From Bacteroidaceae bacterium (GTDB taxonomy: Bacteria > Bacteroidota > Bacteroidia > Bacteroidales > Bacteroidaceae), in contig JAFUOP010000011.1 of assembly GCA_017481875.1 (NCBI GenBank), positions 1-61,841 on the forward strand: a stretch of DNA of 61,841 bases, in the 5' to 3' direction. The notes below the pieces were generated by a model. The model did no database searches. It saw only the letters and a list, made by a program, of their open reading frames with translations, and had not been told where the DNA came from. The position numbers and the translations under genes are program-made. Below, piece by piece: positions 47,507-57,069 of the stretch; position 1 is the stretch's first letter; the number at the start of each line of letters is the position of its first letter.

Positions 47507-48255
47507 TAGATATAAAGAACATACACAAGCAGTTTGGCAACCAAACGGTGCTTAACGACATAAGCGCAACTTTTGAAGATGGCAAGGCCAGCCTTATTAT
47601 AGGACAGAGCGGTGCAGGAAAGACCGTATTACTTAAATGCATTGTCGGATTACTGGACCCGGACAAGGGCAAAGTTCTATACGACGGGCGCAATGCACTT
47701 GCTTTCAACAAGAAAGAACGGCACCTGCTACGCCGTGAAATGGGTATGCTGTTCCAGAGTGCGGCACTGTTCGACTCTATGAGCGTGTTGGAAAATGTAA
47801 TGTTCCCACTCGATATGTTCTCCACGAAAACATACAACGAGCGACTCAAACGCGCCCGTTTCTGCCTTGAACGTGTAAACCTGCTCGAGGCACAAGACAA
47901 AAGCCCCGAAGAGTTGTCGGGCGGAATGCAGAAGCGTGCAGCCATAGCCCGTGCCATAGCCCTTGAGCCACGCTACCTCTTTTGCGACGAGCCCAATTCC
48001 GGGCTCGACCCCAAGACCTCACTGATAATTGATGAGCTTATACACGGTATTACAAAAGAGTATAATATAACCACTATTGTAAACACACACGACATGAACT
48101 CGGTAATGAATATAGGCGACAACATATTATTCCTTGCCAATGGAGAGATTTCGTGGGAGGGCAACAAAGAGGATATACTGCACACCGACAATAAGTTGCT
48201 AAACGACTTTCTATTCTCGAGCGAGATACTGCGACGGGTAGCAAGTGAGAAATAA
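47503..48255 (+). CDS. mlaF: MlaF-type phospholipid ABC transporter ATP-binding protein
   Basis: A 250-residue ABC ATPase: Walker A IGQSGAGKTVLLK, signature ELSGGMQKRAAIARAIA, Walker B YLFCDEPNSGLDP, H-loop VNTHDMNSV. GGMQKR is typical of the MlaF group. Translation is coupled to mlaE through the ATGA overlap. A strong terminator follows directly, so any MlaD partner must be elsewhere. Confidence 0.9.
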   Translation: MIDIKNIHKQFGNQTVLNDISATFEDGKASLIIGQSGAGKTVLLKCIVGLLDPDKGKVLYDGRNALAFNKKERHLLRREMGMLFQSAALFDSMSVLENVMFPLDMFSTKTYNERLKRARFCLERVNLLEAQDKSPEELSGGMQKRAAIARAIALEPRYLFCDEPNSGLDPKTSLIIDELIHGITKEYNITTIVNTHDMNSVMNIGDNILFLANGEISWEGNKEDILHTDNKLLNDFLFSSEILRRVASEK

Positions 48256-48295
48256 AAAAGGTTGCTGAAATTAATTTCAGCAACCTTTTTTATTT
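48250..48295. terminator. bidirectional terminator between mlaF and paaK
   Basis: A perfect 23-bp palindrome (48250-48272 with 48273-48295) with GGTTGCTGAAATT centre and A/T flanks, overlapping the mlaF stop codon and preceding the convergent paaK stop. Confidence 0.92.
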
Positions 48296-48303
48296 CATAT
48301 CTA

Positions 48304-49623
48304 TTATTTTCCCTTCTCCCAGTCCGAGAAATCGCGTTTGTCAAGCACGTGTTTTGCCTTGCCCATAGAACGTTCAATGGTTCCAGGCGGCTGAATGTGG
48401 ATATTGGGTTTAATACCGGTAACAGACACCAAGCGGTCGTAGAGATACTTGATAAAAGGCATCTGCCGTGCAGGGTTGGGCGAGAAGAGGTCGGGGCGCA
48501 ACTCCACATCAAGGTCAAAGGTATCTTCGTTGTGCTTTCTATCCACAGTAATGAAATACTGGGGTGTAAACGCAGGGAACTCTGTGAGTATCGCCTCAAT
48601 CTGGCTGGGGAAGACATTCACACCGCGAATGATGAGCATATCGTCGCTGCGGCCGAGTATCTTACCAATACGCACGCTTGTGCGGCCGCAACGGCACTTT
48701 TCATAAATAAGATGCGTGAGGTCGCGTGTGCGGTAACGCAAAATGGGCATTGCTTCCTTGCACAATGAAGTAAACACCAGCTCACCACGTTCACCCGGGG
48801 CCACAGGCTCCAAAGTATCGGGGTTTATAATCTCGGGGTAGAACATATCTTCCCACACGTGTGTACCGTCTTGATACTGACACTCGCCACCCACACCGGG
48901 GCCCGACATTTCAGTCAAACCATAAATATCAATGGCTTTAATGCCGAATTTGCTCTCCAGCTCACGACGTATACCCCATGTCCAGGGCTCCGCGCCAAAG
49001 AAACCGACACGTAGTTTAAGATCCTCTTTTTTAATGCCGCATTTTTCCATAACCTCGGCCAAGTGAAGAGCATAAGAAGGTGTGCAACAGAGTGCTGTGG
49101 TGCCAAAGTCTTGCATAAGCATCACTTGTTTTTCGGAATTACCCGATGAGGTAGGCAGCTGCACAGCACCAAGCTTGGCAGCACCGTCGTGCGCGCCCAA
49201 ACCACCGGTAAAGAGACCGTAGCCATAAGATACCTGCACCACGTCGCCGGGGCCGACATCGCCCACAGCAAGCACGCGTGCCACACACTCAGCCCAGTTA
49301 TCGAGGTCGTTTTGTGTGTACGTTCCCACCACAGGCTTTCCTGTTGTACCCGATGATGCGTGGATACGCTTTATCTCGGTCATAGGCACAGCGTTCAAGC
49401 CGAAAGGATATTCGTCGCGCAAGTCGTGTTTTGTGGTAAAAGGTAATTTTGTAATGTCGTCGATGGATTTAATATCTTCGGGGCGAACACCCTTCTGGTC
49501 CATCTTTTTCTTGTAAAAAGGAACATTCTCATAGCAACGCTTTACGGTAGCGATAAGACGCTCTGTCTGCAATGCCCGCATCTGTTCGCGAGACATACAT
49601 TCTATTTCGGGATTAAATATCAT
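48304..49623 (-). CDS. paaK: phenylacetate-CoA ligase family protein
   Basis: A 439-residue adenylate-forming enzyme that makes aryl-acetyl-CoA from an aryl acetate, ATP and CoA. The P-loop-like motif is HASSGTTGKPVVGTYT, the A5-type motif IYGLTEMSGPGVGGEC, and the hinge region RGVNVFPSQIEAIL. A Cys pair (YEKCRCGRTSVRIG) matches the metal-site seen in this family. One of two related ligases here; substrate difference (phenyl-, indolyl- or hydroxyphenyl-acetate) cannot be decided. Last gene of the ior-paaK cluster. Confidence 0.9.
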   Translation of the reverse strand: MIFNPEIECMSREQMRALQTERLIATVKRCYENVPFYKKKMDQKGVRPEDIKSIDDITKLPFTTKHDLRDEYPFGLNAVPMTEIKRIHASSGTTGKPVVGTYTQNDLDNWAECVARVLAVGDVGPGDVVQVSYGYGLFTGGLGAHDGAAKLGAVQLPTSSGNSEKQVMLMQDFGTTALCCTPSYALHLAEVMEKCGIKKEDLKLRVGFFGAEPWTWGIRRELESKFGIKAIDIYGLTEMSGPGVGGECQYQDGTHVWEDMFYPEIINPDTLEPVAPGERGELVFTSLCKEAMPILRYRTRDLTHLIYEKCRCGRTSVRIGKILGRSDDMLIIRGVNVFPSQIEAILTEFPAFTPQYFITVDRKHNEDTFDLDVELRPDLFSPNPARQMPFIKYLYDRLVSVTGIKPNIHIQPPGTIERSMGKAKHVLDKRDFSDWEKGK

Positions 49624-49628
49624 GGTAA

Positions 49629-50057
49629 TTAAATTTTAAAATCGTTTTCACTTAAGAGGTTCATATCTTTTTCGGCTATCACCTCCATAGCCTTTTCACT
49701 CTTGTCGGTACGCATAACCAAAACACCCCTGCCCTGCCATAGGAAAGAGTACATATAAAGGATATTTACACCGGCCTCGGACAATGCATTTATTGCTATG
49801 GCAGCTTTCCCCGGCTCATTCTCTATGGCAATAGCCAAGACATCGGTAAGTTGCACATTTATTCCATTCTCTTTGAGTATGGTAAATGCCTCGCATGGTG
49901 CCGAACAGAGCACTCTGTATATGCCATAATCCTGTGTATCGGCTATAGTAGATGCTATTATCTGAATTTTAGCCTTACTGAAGAGGTCGAGCACCTTTAT
50001 AAGCGTGCCACTTTTATTCTCTATGAATATTGATAATTGTTTTATAGTCGTTGTCAT
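49629..50057 (-). CDS. ACT-domain protein
   Basis: A 142-residue protein of two consecutive ACT domains (KQLSIFIENKSGTLIKVLDL, then VLAIAIENEPGKAAIAINAL). ACT domains bind amino acids and control enzymes. Its place between two phenylacetate-CoA ligase genes suggests sensing of aromatic amino acids or their products; this is inference from context. Spacing 5 nt to the next gene and 28 nt from the previous. Confidence 0.87.
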   Translation of the reverse strand: MTTTIKQLSIFIENKSGTLIKVLDLFSKAKIQIIASTIADTQDYGIYRVLCSAPCEAFTILKENGINVQLTDVLAIAIENEPGKAAIAINALSEAGVNILYMYSFLWQGRGVLVMRTDKSEKAMEVIAEKDMNLLSENDFKI

Positions 50058-50085
50058 TGCCTGTTTTCTTTTTTATTTATGGGAA

Positions 50086-51417
50086 TTATTGATACACGGT
50101 ACGTTTATCTACCACACGCACGGCCTTTCCTTCGGAAACGGGCAGTGTACCTTTGGGCAGTAGCTTCACAACGGGTGTAAGCAGAATTTCGTCTTTCAAG
50201 GCACGCTGTATGCGCTTGGTAAGTTCTTGTAAACGGTGGAAATCGTCGGTAAAGAGCTCTTCCAACTCCACCTCCACAGTCATATTGTCATTTTCCTTGT
50301 CGGTGGTGAGAGTGATGAGATAGTTACTTGCCAATTCGGTAAATGTCATAAGTATCTTTTCTATCTGTATGGGGAAGATGTTCACTCCGCGCAACACCAT
50401 CATATCGTCGCTGCGCCCGCGCATACGGTCGAGGCGCACGTGGTTGCGCCCGCAAGGGCAACTCCTGCCAAGCACGCGGGTGAGGTCGCGGGTGCGATAG
50501 CGCAAGAGAGGCATTGCCTCGCGACAGAGGCTTGTGAGCACCAATTCACCTATCTCACCGTCGGGCACAGGCTCCAAGGTTTCGGGGTTCACTATCTCCA
50601 CAATATAGTAATCCTCCCAAAAATGCAGACCGTTCTGTTCTTGGCATTCAAAACCCACGCCGGGGCCACACATCTCACTCATACCAAAAGAGTTATAGGC
50701 CTTCACGCCCATCATCTCCTCTATGCGTCGGCGTTGCTCCTCGGAATGCGGCTCGGCACCTATGGCGAGCACCTTTAACTTGGTGTCGCGACGCGGGTCA
50801 ATATCCATGCTGCGCATTACCTCATAGAGACGGGTAACGTATGAGGGCACGGCGTGCAGGGCTGTAGTGCCAAAATCGGTAATGAATTTTATCTGACGCA
50901 CAGAATTACCCGCAGCAGCAGGCACGGTGAGCATACCCATGCGCTCGGCACCATATTGGAAACCAAGACCGCCGGTGAACATTCCATAGCCGCTGGAATT
51001 CTGGAACACGTCGTCGGGGCGCAGACCAACCATCCACAAGTTACGTGCCACCTGTGCAGCCCACTCCTCAAGGTCTTTTTGTGTGTGAAGAATAACGGTA
51101 GGGGTGCCTGTCGTGCCACTGGAAGAATGGAGCCTTGTGCACTCCCTCAAAGGCACGCTTGCCATACCAAAGGGATAGGTATCGCGCAAATCTTGCTTGG
51201 TGGTAAACGGGATACGCTTTAAATCGTCGAGGCTTTTTATATCTTCGGGCGCGATGCCGGCCTCTTGAAAACGCTTTTTGTAGAACGAAGAGTTCATACA
51301 GTGGCGCACCGTGGCCTGCAAGCGTTTAAGTTGCAAGGTTTCAATCTCGGCACGTGTCATAGTCTCCATCTTCTCATTGAAGAAGGGGCAATTATCGTTT
51401 GGAAAAATATTACTCAT
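50086..51417 (-). CDS. paaK: phenylacetate-CoA ligase family protein, second copy
   Basis: A 443-residue paralogue of the ligase at 48304-49623, with LHSSSGTTGTPTVILHT, SFGMSEMCGPGVGFECQE, GRSCPCGRNHVRL and RGVNIFPIQIEKIL. It starts at the ATG at 51417, 19 nt after iorB; a start at 51453 would overlap iorB. Two clearly different ligases in one cluster suggest different aryl acetates. The pathway order is aromatic keto acid, IorAB oxidative decarboxylation, then CoA ester handling in either direction. Confidence 0.9.
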   Translation of the reverse strand: MSNIFPNDNCPFFNEKMETMTRAEIETLQLKRLQATVRHCMNSSFYKKRFQEAGIAPEDIKSLDDLKRIPFTTKQDLRDTYPFGMASVPLRECTRLHSSSGTTGTPTVILHTQKDLEEWAAQVARNLWMVGLRPDDVFQNSSGYGMFTGGLGFQYGAERMGMLTVPAAAGNSVRQIKFITDFGTTALHAVPSYVTRLYEVMRSMDIDPRRDTKLKVLAIGAEPHSEEQRRRIEEMMGVKAYNSFGMSEMCGPGVGFECQEQNGLHFWEDYYIVEIVNPETLEPVPDGEIGELVLTSLCREAMPLLRYRTRDLTRVLGRSCPCGRNHVRLDRMRGRSDDMMVLRGVNIFPIQIEKILMTFTELASNYLITLTTDKENDNMTVEVELEELFTDDFHRLQELTKRIQRALKDEILLTPVVKLLPKGTLPVSEGKAVRVVDKRTVYQ

Positions 51418-51436
51418 ACCATTAACATTTATAGAA

Positions 51437-52015
51437 TCACTCTTGCACACCATTGAAGCCGGCCTGGAAAGCTTTAAGATTAGCCTCTACCACGCTCTCT
51501 CCCTTACGTGCAAAAATTGTACGAATTGCATCTTGCAATTGCTCTGCCGACAATATTTGAATGTGGCGTGCTGCCATACCAAGCAGCACCATATTGGCTC
51601 CACGGAGGTTACCAACACTCTTAGCTACAGCATCTATGTCCATTATATCCACAGCATGCAAAGCACCAAGCTCTTTCTGTACAGACTCCATTTCGGGGTA
51701 GTTGGGAATATTCACAAATGGCTCGCTACCGGTAACAATTTTACCATCTTTGGCCAGATACGGCAAATAGCGAAGGCTTTCCATTGGCTCCATACTGATA
51801 ATCATATCAGCACTACCCTGTGCTATCAAATCGCTGTATATAGCCTCGTCGGAGAGACGCAGATGGCTCTGTACATCACCGCCGCGCTGGCTCATACCAT
51901 GCACCTCGGCTTGTTTAAGATTAAGCCCGGCTTTTGTGGCAGCCTCACCTATAATGGTGGCGATGGAGAGGATTCCTTGCCCTCCCACACCGCATAATAT
52001 AATATCTATTTTCAT
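51437..52015 (-). CDS. iorB: indolepyruvate oxidoreductase subunit beta
   Basis: A 192-residue gamma-type pyruvate-oxidoreductase domain (IDIILCGVGGQGILSIATIIGEAA), with AEVHGMSQRGGDVQSHLR. With IorA it converts aryl pyruvates to aryl-acetyl-CoA and reduces ferredoxin. Normal family length; 27 nt after iorA. Confidence 0.93.
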   Translation of the reverse strand: MKIDIILCGVGGQGILSIATIIGEAATKAGLNLKQAEVHGMSQRGGDVQSHLRLSDEAIYSDLIAQGSADMIISMEPMESLRYLPYLAKDGKIVTGSEPFVNIPNYPEMESVQKELGALHAVDIMDIDAVAKSVGNLRGANMVLLGMAARHIQILSAEQLQDAIRTIFARKGESVVEANLKAFQAGFNGVQE

Positions 52016-52042
52016 AATGTTTATTGCTTTAAAATACAGGCA

Positions 52043-53635
52043 TTAGGCATTTTCCTTTGCCTTGCGTGCCTCACGCGCTTTGCGTGCCGCAGTCTGGATA
52101 CACTCACGACGAGGAATTACAACCGATACACCGGGGTAGTCTATCTCCTCCTTCAATATCTGTTTTATCTCTTCCATATTTTTGGGAAGCGGAACAACCA
52201 CGCGCACGTGCTCCGGCTCCACACCAAGAGCTACGCAAATAGCTTCAAACTTGCTGGTGCCGGCAGAATCCTGGCCACCGGTCATACCAGTAGTGAGGTT
52301 GTCCGATATTACCACAGTGATATTACTCTTGTCGTTCACAGCATCGAGGAGGCCTGTCATACCGCTATGCGTGAAGGTGGAATCTCCTATAATGGCCACG
52401 GATGGGAAGAAGCCTGCATCGGCAGCACCCTTGGCCATGGTAATAGATGCACCCATATCTACGCAGCTTGCCAGAGCCTTGAAAGGAGGCAACGCACCCA
52501 AAGTATAGCAACCAATGTCGCCAAAAATACGATAATCGGGGTATGTTGCCAGCACCTGATTCAATGCAGCATATACATCTCTATGCCCGCAACCCTGGCA
52601 CAACTGAGGCGGGCGTGGCGCAACAATAGCCGAGGCAGCGTGCGCAGGTTTCTGCTCCACGCCAAGGGCCTGTGCCACATTGTCGGGGGTAAGCTCACCT
52701 GCACGTGGCAAGTCGCCTGTAAGGCGGCCCTTCAATGGATATTCGGCACCAAGCAAGGCCTTTACTTGCTGCTCCACAACGGGCTGGCCATCTTCAACCA
52801 CGATAATAGAACTATTCTCACTCGCCAAGCGACGTATTGCCTTCTCGGGCAAAGGATACTGGCTCACTTTAAGTATATTGGCACTGCTCCCAACAGCCTC
52901 TTTTACATAATTATAACCTATTCCACAAGCAATTATGCCCAAAGAGCCACCGCCACATTCCTGTTTGTTATAAACAGAAGCCTCCGAAGCCGCCAACATA
53001 TCGGCTTGCTTGTCAATCAGGGCTGCATAACGTGCACGTGCTATTCCGGGCAACAACACCCAACGCTCCTGGCATACACCCAGGTTCTGCACATCGACTG
53101 CTTCGTGCACCTCCACTGCCGCACGGCTGTGTGCCAAGCGGGTAACCACGCGCACAATAACAGGCTCGCGCAGTTTTTCCGACAACTCAAACGCACTCTG
53201 CATCATATTGTACGCTTCTTGCTGGTTCGAAGGCTCCATTATAGGCACCATAGCAAAAGCTCCATAAAAACGGCTGTCCTGCTCATTTTGGCTGGAGTGC
53301 ATCGAGGGGTCGTCGGCGGCAACCACCACCAAGCCAGCGTGAACACCGGTAATTGCAGAATTCACAAAAGCGTCGGCAGCCACGTTCATACCAACGTGTT
53401 TCATACACACCAGCGCACGACGGCCGGCATAAGACATACCCAAGGCGGCCTCCATTGCGGTCTTCTCATTGGTACACCAACGACTGTGCACACCACGTTC
53501 ACGGGCCAAAGCATCGGCCTGTATAAATTCAGTTATTTCAGTTGATGGAGTTCCGGGATAAGCATACACGCCACCCAAGCCGGCGTGTATGGCACCAAGT
53601 GCTATGGCTTCGTCTCCAAGTAATAGTTTTTTCAT
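52043..53635 (-). CDS. iorA: indolepyruvate oxidoreductase subunit alpha, without the ferredoxin domain
   Basis: A 530-residue thiamine-diphosphate enzyme subunit. Domain I/II: GVYAYPGTPSTEITEF, KTAMEAALGMSYAG and VVAADDPSMHSSQNEQDSR. The ThDP site: CQGCGHRDVYAALNQ, GDIGCYTLG and IGDSTFTHSGMTGL. Archaeal IorA ends with a domain binding two [4Fe-4S] clusters; here the protein stops after IPRRECIQTAARKAREARK, so no such Cys sets exist. Electron transfer must use another carrier. The ATG at 53635 is preferred over 53650. First gene of the cluster. Confidence 0.92.
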   Translation of the reverse strand: MKKLLLGDEAIALGAIHAGLGGVYAYPGTPSTEITEFIQADALARERGVHSRWCTNEKTAMEAALGMSYAGRRALVCMKHVGMNVAADAFVNSAITGVHAGLVVVAADDPSMHSSQNEQDSRFYGAFAMVPIMEPSNQQEAYNMMQSAFELSEKLREPVIVRVVTRLAHSRAAVEVHEAVDVQNLGVCQERWVLLPGIARARYAALIDKQADMLAASEASVYNKQECGGGSLGIIACGIGYNYVKEAVGSSANILKVSQYPLPEKAIRRLASENSSIIVVEDGQPVVEQQVKALLGAEYPLKGRLTGDLPRAGELTPDNVAQALGVEQKPAHAASAIVAPRPPQLCQGCGHRDVYAALNQVLATYPDYRIFGDIGCYTLGALPPFKALASCVDMGASITMAKGAADAGFFPSVAIIGDSTFTHSGMTGLLDAVNDKSNITVVISDNLTTGMTGGQDSAGTSKFEAICVALGVEPEHVRVVVPLPKNMEEIKQILKEEIDYPGVSVVIPRRECIQTAARKAREARKAKENA

Positions 53636-53731
53636 ATTTTTTATCGTCATACTTTTATTTTGCTATTGAATTTCGTAAAGTTATATAAAAATATTTGTTT
53701 CAGAACTTATATCTTGAAAAAAAACACAAAT

Positions 53732-53783
53732 AATACACCGAAACCCTCAAAGTTTGTCAAAACTTTGAGGGTTTCGGTGTATT
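53732..53783 (-). terminator. der terminator
   Basis: A perfect 24-bp inverted repeat (53732-53755 with 53760-53783) around GTCA, with CCGAAACCCTC centre, 12 nt after the der stop; the leftward RNA continues with TATTTGTGTTTTTTTTC. Confidence 0.9.
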
Positions 53784-53794
53784 GCAAGCCATAA

Positions 53795-55108
53795 TTACTT
53801 CTGTCTTATGAATATGTTTATGGGAACTCCCGTGAATTTCCAATTATCACGTATTTTGTTTTCTAAGAAACGTTTATAGGGCTCGCGCACATACTGTGGC
53901 AGATTGGCAAAAAAGAGGAACGACGGAACGCGTGTCTCGTGCAACTGCATACAATACTTTATTTTTATATACTTGCCCTTGATAGATGGGGGTGGGAATG
54001 CCTCAATTATAGGCAGCATTGTTTCGTTGAACTTTGCTGTGGATATCTTTGTCTTTGAATTGAGATATACCTCTTTAGCTGTTTCGAGCACCTTGAACAC
54101 ACGCTGCTTGGTTACTGCCGATGTAAAGATTATGGGGAAATCGACAAAGGGAGCTACGCGCTGGCGTATTGCATTCTCAAAGAACTTCTGCACCTTCTCG
54201 CTCTTGTCCTCTACAAGGTCCCACTTGTTCACAACCACAACAAGGCTTTTTTGGTTGCGCTGTATAATGGAGAAGATATTCAGATCCTGCGACTCAATAC
54301 CGCGGGTTGCATCTATCATAAGAATGCAGACGTCGGAGTTTTCTATTGCCCTAATTGAGCGCAACACCGAGTAGTACTCAATATCTTCGTTCACTTTGCC
54401 TTTTTTGCGAATACCGGCGGTATCTACCAAATAAAAATCAAAACCGAATTTTGTATAACGGGTGAGAATGGAATCGCGGGTGGTGCCGGCTATATTTGTA
54501 ACAATATTGCGTTCCTCTCCCAAAAAGACATTAATAATGGAACTTTTGCCTGCATTGGGGCGGCCCACAACAGCAAAACGTGGAATATTCTCTTCGGGCG
54601 TCTCATCGGCCTCTTTAGTAAACTTGGATATGATTAAGTCGAGCAAGTCGCCTGTGCCACTACCGTTGGCAGCCGATATACAGTGCATATCGCCCAAGCC
54701 CATACTATAGAACTCTGCTGCTGCATACTGCATCTCATAAGTATCTACCTTGTTGGCAACCACAAGCACCGGTTTCTTTGTGCGACGCAACATTGAGGCC
54801 AGCTCGCTGTCGAGGTCGGTGAGACCATTCATTGCATCTACCACAAAGAGTATCACGTCGGCCTCTTCCATTGCAAGCGTTACCTGCTCGCATATAGCCT
54901 CTTCAAAAACGTCATCGGAGTTTTTTACCCAGCCACCTGTATCTACAAGCGAGAATTCCTTGCCACACCACAGACAACGGCCATACTGACGGTCGCGGGT
55001 AGTGCCCGCCTCGTCCGATATTATCGCTTGTTTTGTTTCGGTAAGGCGGTTGAAGAGTGTCGATTTTCCCACATTGGGACGCCCTACTATTGCTACTAAA
55101 TTTCCCAT
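53795..55108 (-). CDS. der: GTPase Der (EngA)
   Basis: A 437-residue tandem GTPase for 50S ribosome assembly. G1 motifs are GRPNVGKST and [10 protein letters not shown]4 motifs are NKVD and NKWD; both G2/G3 segments (GTTRD, DTGG and DTAG) are present. The KH-like C-terminal domain ends [11 protein letters not shown]. It follows era by 5 nt. Confidence 0.96.
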   Translation of the reverse strand: MGNLVAIVGRPNVGKSTLFNRLTETKQAIISDEAGTTRDRQYGRCLWCGKEFSLVDTGGWVKNSDDVFEEAICEQVTLAMEEADVILFVVDAMNGLTDLDSELASMLRRTKKPVLVVANKVDTYEMQYAAAEFYSMGLGDMHCISAANGSGTGDLLDLIISKFTKEADETPEENIPRFAVVGRPNAGKSSIINVFLGEERNIVTNIAGTTRDSILTRYTKFGFDFYLVDTAGIRKKGKVNEDIEYYSVLRSIRAIENSDVCILMIDATRGIESQDLNIFSIIQRNQKSLVVVVNKWDLVEDKSEKVQKFFENAIRQRVAPFVDFPIIFTSAVTKQRVFKVLETAKEVYLNSKTKISTAKFNETMLPIIEAFPPPSIKGKYIKIKYCMQLHETRVPSFLFFANLPQYVREPYKRFLENKIRDNWKFTGVPINIFIRQK

Positions 55109-55113
55109 ATTTA

Positions 55114-55998
55114 TCAGTCTTTTTGGTCGTAACCAAACCTGCGCAACTGTTTATTGCTGTTGCGCCAGTCTTTATCTACTTTCACGTATATTTCCAGGAA
55201 AATCTTTTTCCCGAAGAATTTCTCAAGCTCGCGACGGGCATCGGTGGCCACACGCTTCAAAGCTGCACCCTCGTGCCCTATGATGATTCCTTTTTGCGAG
55301 TCGCGCTCTACATATATAATGGATTTTATATATATGCTACCCTCTTTTTCTTTAAAGTATTCGCACTCGGCCTCGCACACATAAGGAATCTCCTTGTCGT
55401 AGTGCAAGAGTATCTTTTCGCGTATTATTTCCGTTACAAAGAAACGCGCAGGTTTATCGGTGAGCTGGTCCTTGTCGAAATAGGGTGGCGAGGGTGGCAG
55501 CAGCTCCATAATGCGCTTCATAACCACATCTACGCCAAATTTTGCTATTGCCGAGATGGGCATTATCTCCGCCTCGGGCAACAAACTGTGCCACAACTCA
55601 ACTTTTTTTATAAGCTCTTGCTGGTTTGCAAGGTCTATTTTGTTTATAAGCACAATGATTGGCACATCGAGCTTGCGCACCTCATCTATAAACTCAACGT
55701 TTTTCTCGGGTGTCTCCACCATATCTGTAACATAGAGCAGCACGTCGGCATCGCGCAAGGCTGAACGCGAAAAACGCAACATAGCCTCTTGCAGTTTATA
55801 GTTTGGTTTTAGAACGCCGGGGGTGTCGGAAAATACTATCTGCGCATCATCGGTATTCAATATACCCATAATACGGTGGCGCGTTGTCTGCGCCTTGAAT
55901 GTTGCTATAGATATACGCTCGCCAACAAGAAGATTCATAAGGGTAGATTTACCCACATTGGGATTGCCCACAATATTTACAAAACCTGCTTTATGCAT
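55114..55998 (-). CDS. era: GTPase Era
   Basis: A 294-residue GTPase that binds the 3' end of 16S rRNA in 30S maturation. G1 [10 protein letters not shown]2 TTRHRIMG, G3 [11 protein letters not shown]4 NKID; the KH domain shows [20 protein letters not shown] choose the ATG at 55998; an ATG at 56022 would add eight residues. In several relatives fabH sits between rpmF and era; it is absent here. Confidence 0.95.
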   Translation of the reverse strand: MHKAGFVNIVGNPNVGKSTLMNLLVGERISIATFKAQTTRHRIMGILNTDDAQIVFSDTPGVLKPNYKLQEAMLRFSRSALRDADVLLYVTDMVETPEKNVEFIDEVRKLDVPIIVLINKIDLANQQELIKKVELWHSLLPEAEIMPISAIAKFGVDVVMKRIMELLPPSPPYFDKDQLTDKPARFFVTEIIREKILLHYDKEIPYVCEAECEYFKEKEGSIYIKSIIYVERDSQKGIIIGHEGAALKRVATDARRELEKFFGKKIFLEIYVKVDKDWRNSNKQLRRFGYDQKD

Positions 55999-56041
55999 AA
56001 AATGTTCCCCGAGTTTATACAATGATAATAATTAAAAAGGC

Positions 56042-56076
56042 AAAAACGCACCTTTGCTATGCAAGGTGCGTTTTTT
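56042..56076 (-). terminator. terminator between rpmF and era
   Basis: AAAAACGCACCTT pairs with AAGGTGCGTTTTT, with one bulged base near the loop, about 60 nt after rpmF. Era and der may thus depend on read-through or on another promoter. The rest of 56077-56133 is a short GC-rich stretch with CCGCGG and no gene. Confidence 0.72.
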
Positions 56077-56133
56077 ACTTACTTACAAAAACTACCCGCA
56101 CCGACCATCGGAGGGCGCGGCTCCGCGGTTATA

Positions 56134-56319
56134 TTAGATTGCAGCCTCTTTCTCGATAGCCAACTTACCTCTGTAATAACCACACGCACCGCATACGGTG
56201 TGATAAACGTGCCACTCACCGCAGTTGGGGCAAATAGCCAATGTAGGAGCTACTGCCTTGTCGTGAGTTCTTCTCTTGGCAGTTCTTGTCTTAGATTGTC
56301 TTCTTTTAGGATGTGCCAT
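56134..56319 (-). CDS. rpmF: 50S ribosomal protein L32
   Basis: A 61-residue basic protein beginning MAHPKRRQSKTRTAKRRTHD, with the zinc-ribbon pairs CPNCGE and CGACGY. Full length. It sits 12 nt after the DUF177 gene, the classical yceD-rpmF pair. Confidence 0.97.
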   Translation of the reverse strand: MAHPKRRQSKTRTAKRRTHDKAVAPTLAICPNCGEWHVYHTVCGACGYYRGKLAIEKEAAI

Positions 56320-56331
56320 TTTTCTAACTTT

Positions 56332-56859
56332 TTAATTATCTTCTTCAATTTGTATATTCTTCAAAACCTCCCAACGTGGGTCCATCTCGGGTTGTTCGTC
56401 ATCGTACTCACCAAGGAGGTGCTTTCTTAACTTGCCGGTCATTGCCTTGTTACACTTGCCGGGAGCGTGTACTCTCCTCATTGGCATAGCCAATGCAATA
56501 AACTCGTAGAGATACCACGCGATGTTAATATCACCGTCATGCTCGGGAACCACAACAATGTCGCCATCGTCGGCAAAATCGTCGCCAAGCCTCACGCGCA
56601 AGGAGTTTGTGGTCTCTATTTCAAGCTCAAGGTCGTCAAGACAACGGTTGCAAGGAACTATCACAATACCCGACAGCGAAAATGCAATGTCGAACACATC
56701 GCGGTTCTTTTTTGCTGTAACCACAGCCTTAACCTTTCCTCTGCGGAATTCTTCCCCCTCGATATCACCAAAAAATGCATCGTCGAGAATAAACTCCAAA
56801 TTTAGTGGCTCGGCTTTCAGACCTTTAAGGTCAATATTGTATTTATCAAATCTTCCCAT
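56332..56859 (-). CDS. DUF177/YceD-family protein
   Basis: A 175-residue protein of the YceD (DUF177) family, linked to 23S rRNA accumulation in E. coli and plants. Family features: KVKAVVTAKKNRDVFDIAFSLSGIVIVPCNRCLDDL with the conserved Cys pair region, and a C-terminal acidic DPRWEVLKNI. The ATG at 56859 or 56862 begins it. Upstream of rpmF, as expected for the family. Confidence 0.88.
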   Translation of the reverse strand: MGRFDKYNIDLKGLKAEPLNLEFILDDAFFGDIEGEEFRRGKVKAVVTAKKNRDVFDIAFSLSGIVIVPCNRCLDDLELEIETTNSLRVRLGDDFADDGDIVVVPEHDGDINIAWYLYEFIALAMPMRRVHAPGKCNKAMTGKLRKHLLGEYDDEQPEMDPRWEVLKNIQIEEDN

Positions 56860-56938
56860 CACAACTATTTATCACCAGTTCAACAACTTAACCAACTAAA
56901 AGCAGTGCCTTTTATCCGTATTATCCGAATTTAGGACA

Positions 56939-56946
56939 CAAAGATA
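56939..56946 (-). promoter_or_regulatory. DUF177-rpmF promoter -7 box
   Basis: Minus-strand TATCTTTG, the exact -7 consensus, 80 nt before the DUF177 ATG. The TTG element is not clear. Confidence 0.6.
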
Positions 56947-57025
56947 CAAATAAAATTCTTTATTGGCACCCAAATTATGAGAAAAATATTGTTTTAACCT
57001 ATTTTTATTGGTTTTTTATTGGGTT

Positions 57026-57069
57026 AAATAAAATCTTGGCAGGGTTGCAACCCTGCCAAGATTTTATTT
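57026..57069 (-). terminator. histidine kinase terminator
   Basis: A perfect 22-bp palindrome (57026-57047 with 57048-57069) with CTTGGCAGGGTTG centre, overlapping the stop codon of the kinase gene. Confidence 0.88.

Noticed and set aside
52208-53545. A 445-codon rightward open frame opposite iorA
   Set aside because: Antisense to a clear IorA sequence; composition is not protein-like and there is no promoter.
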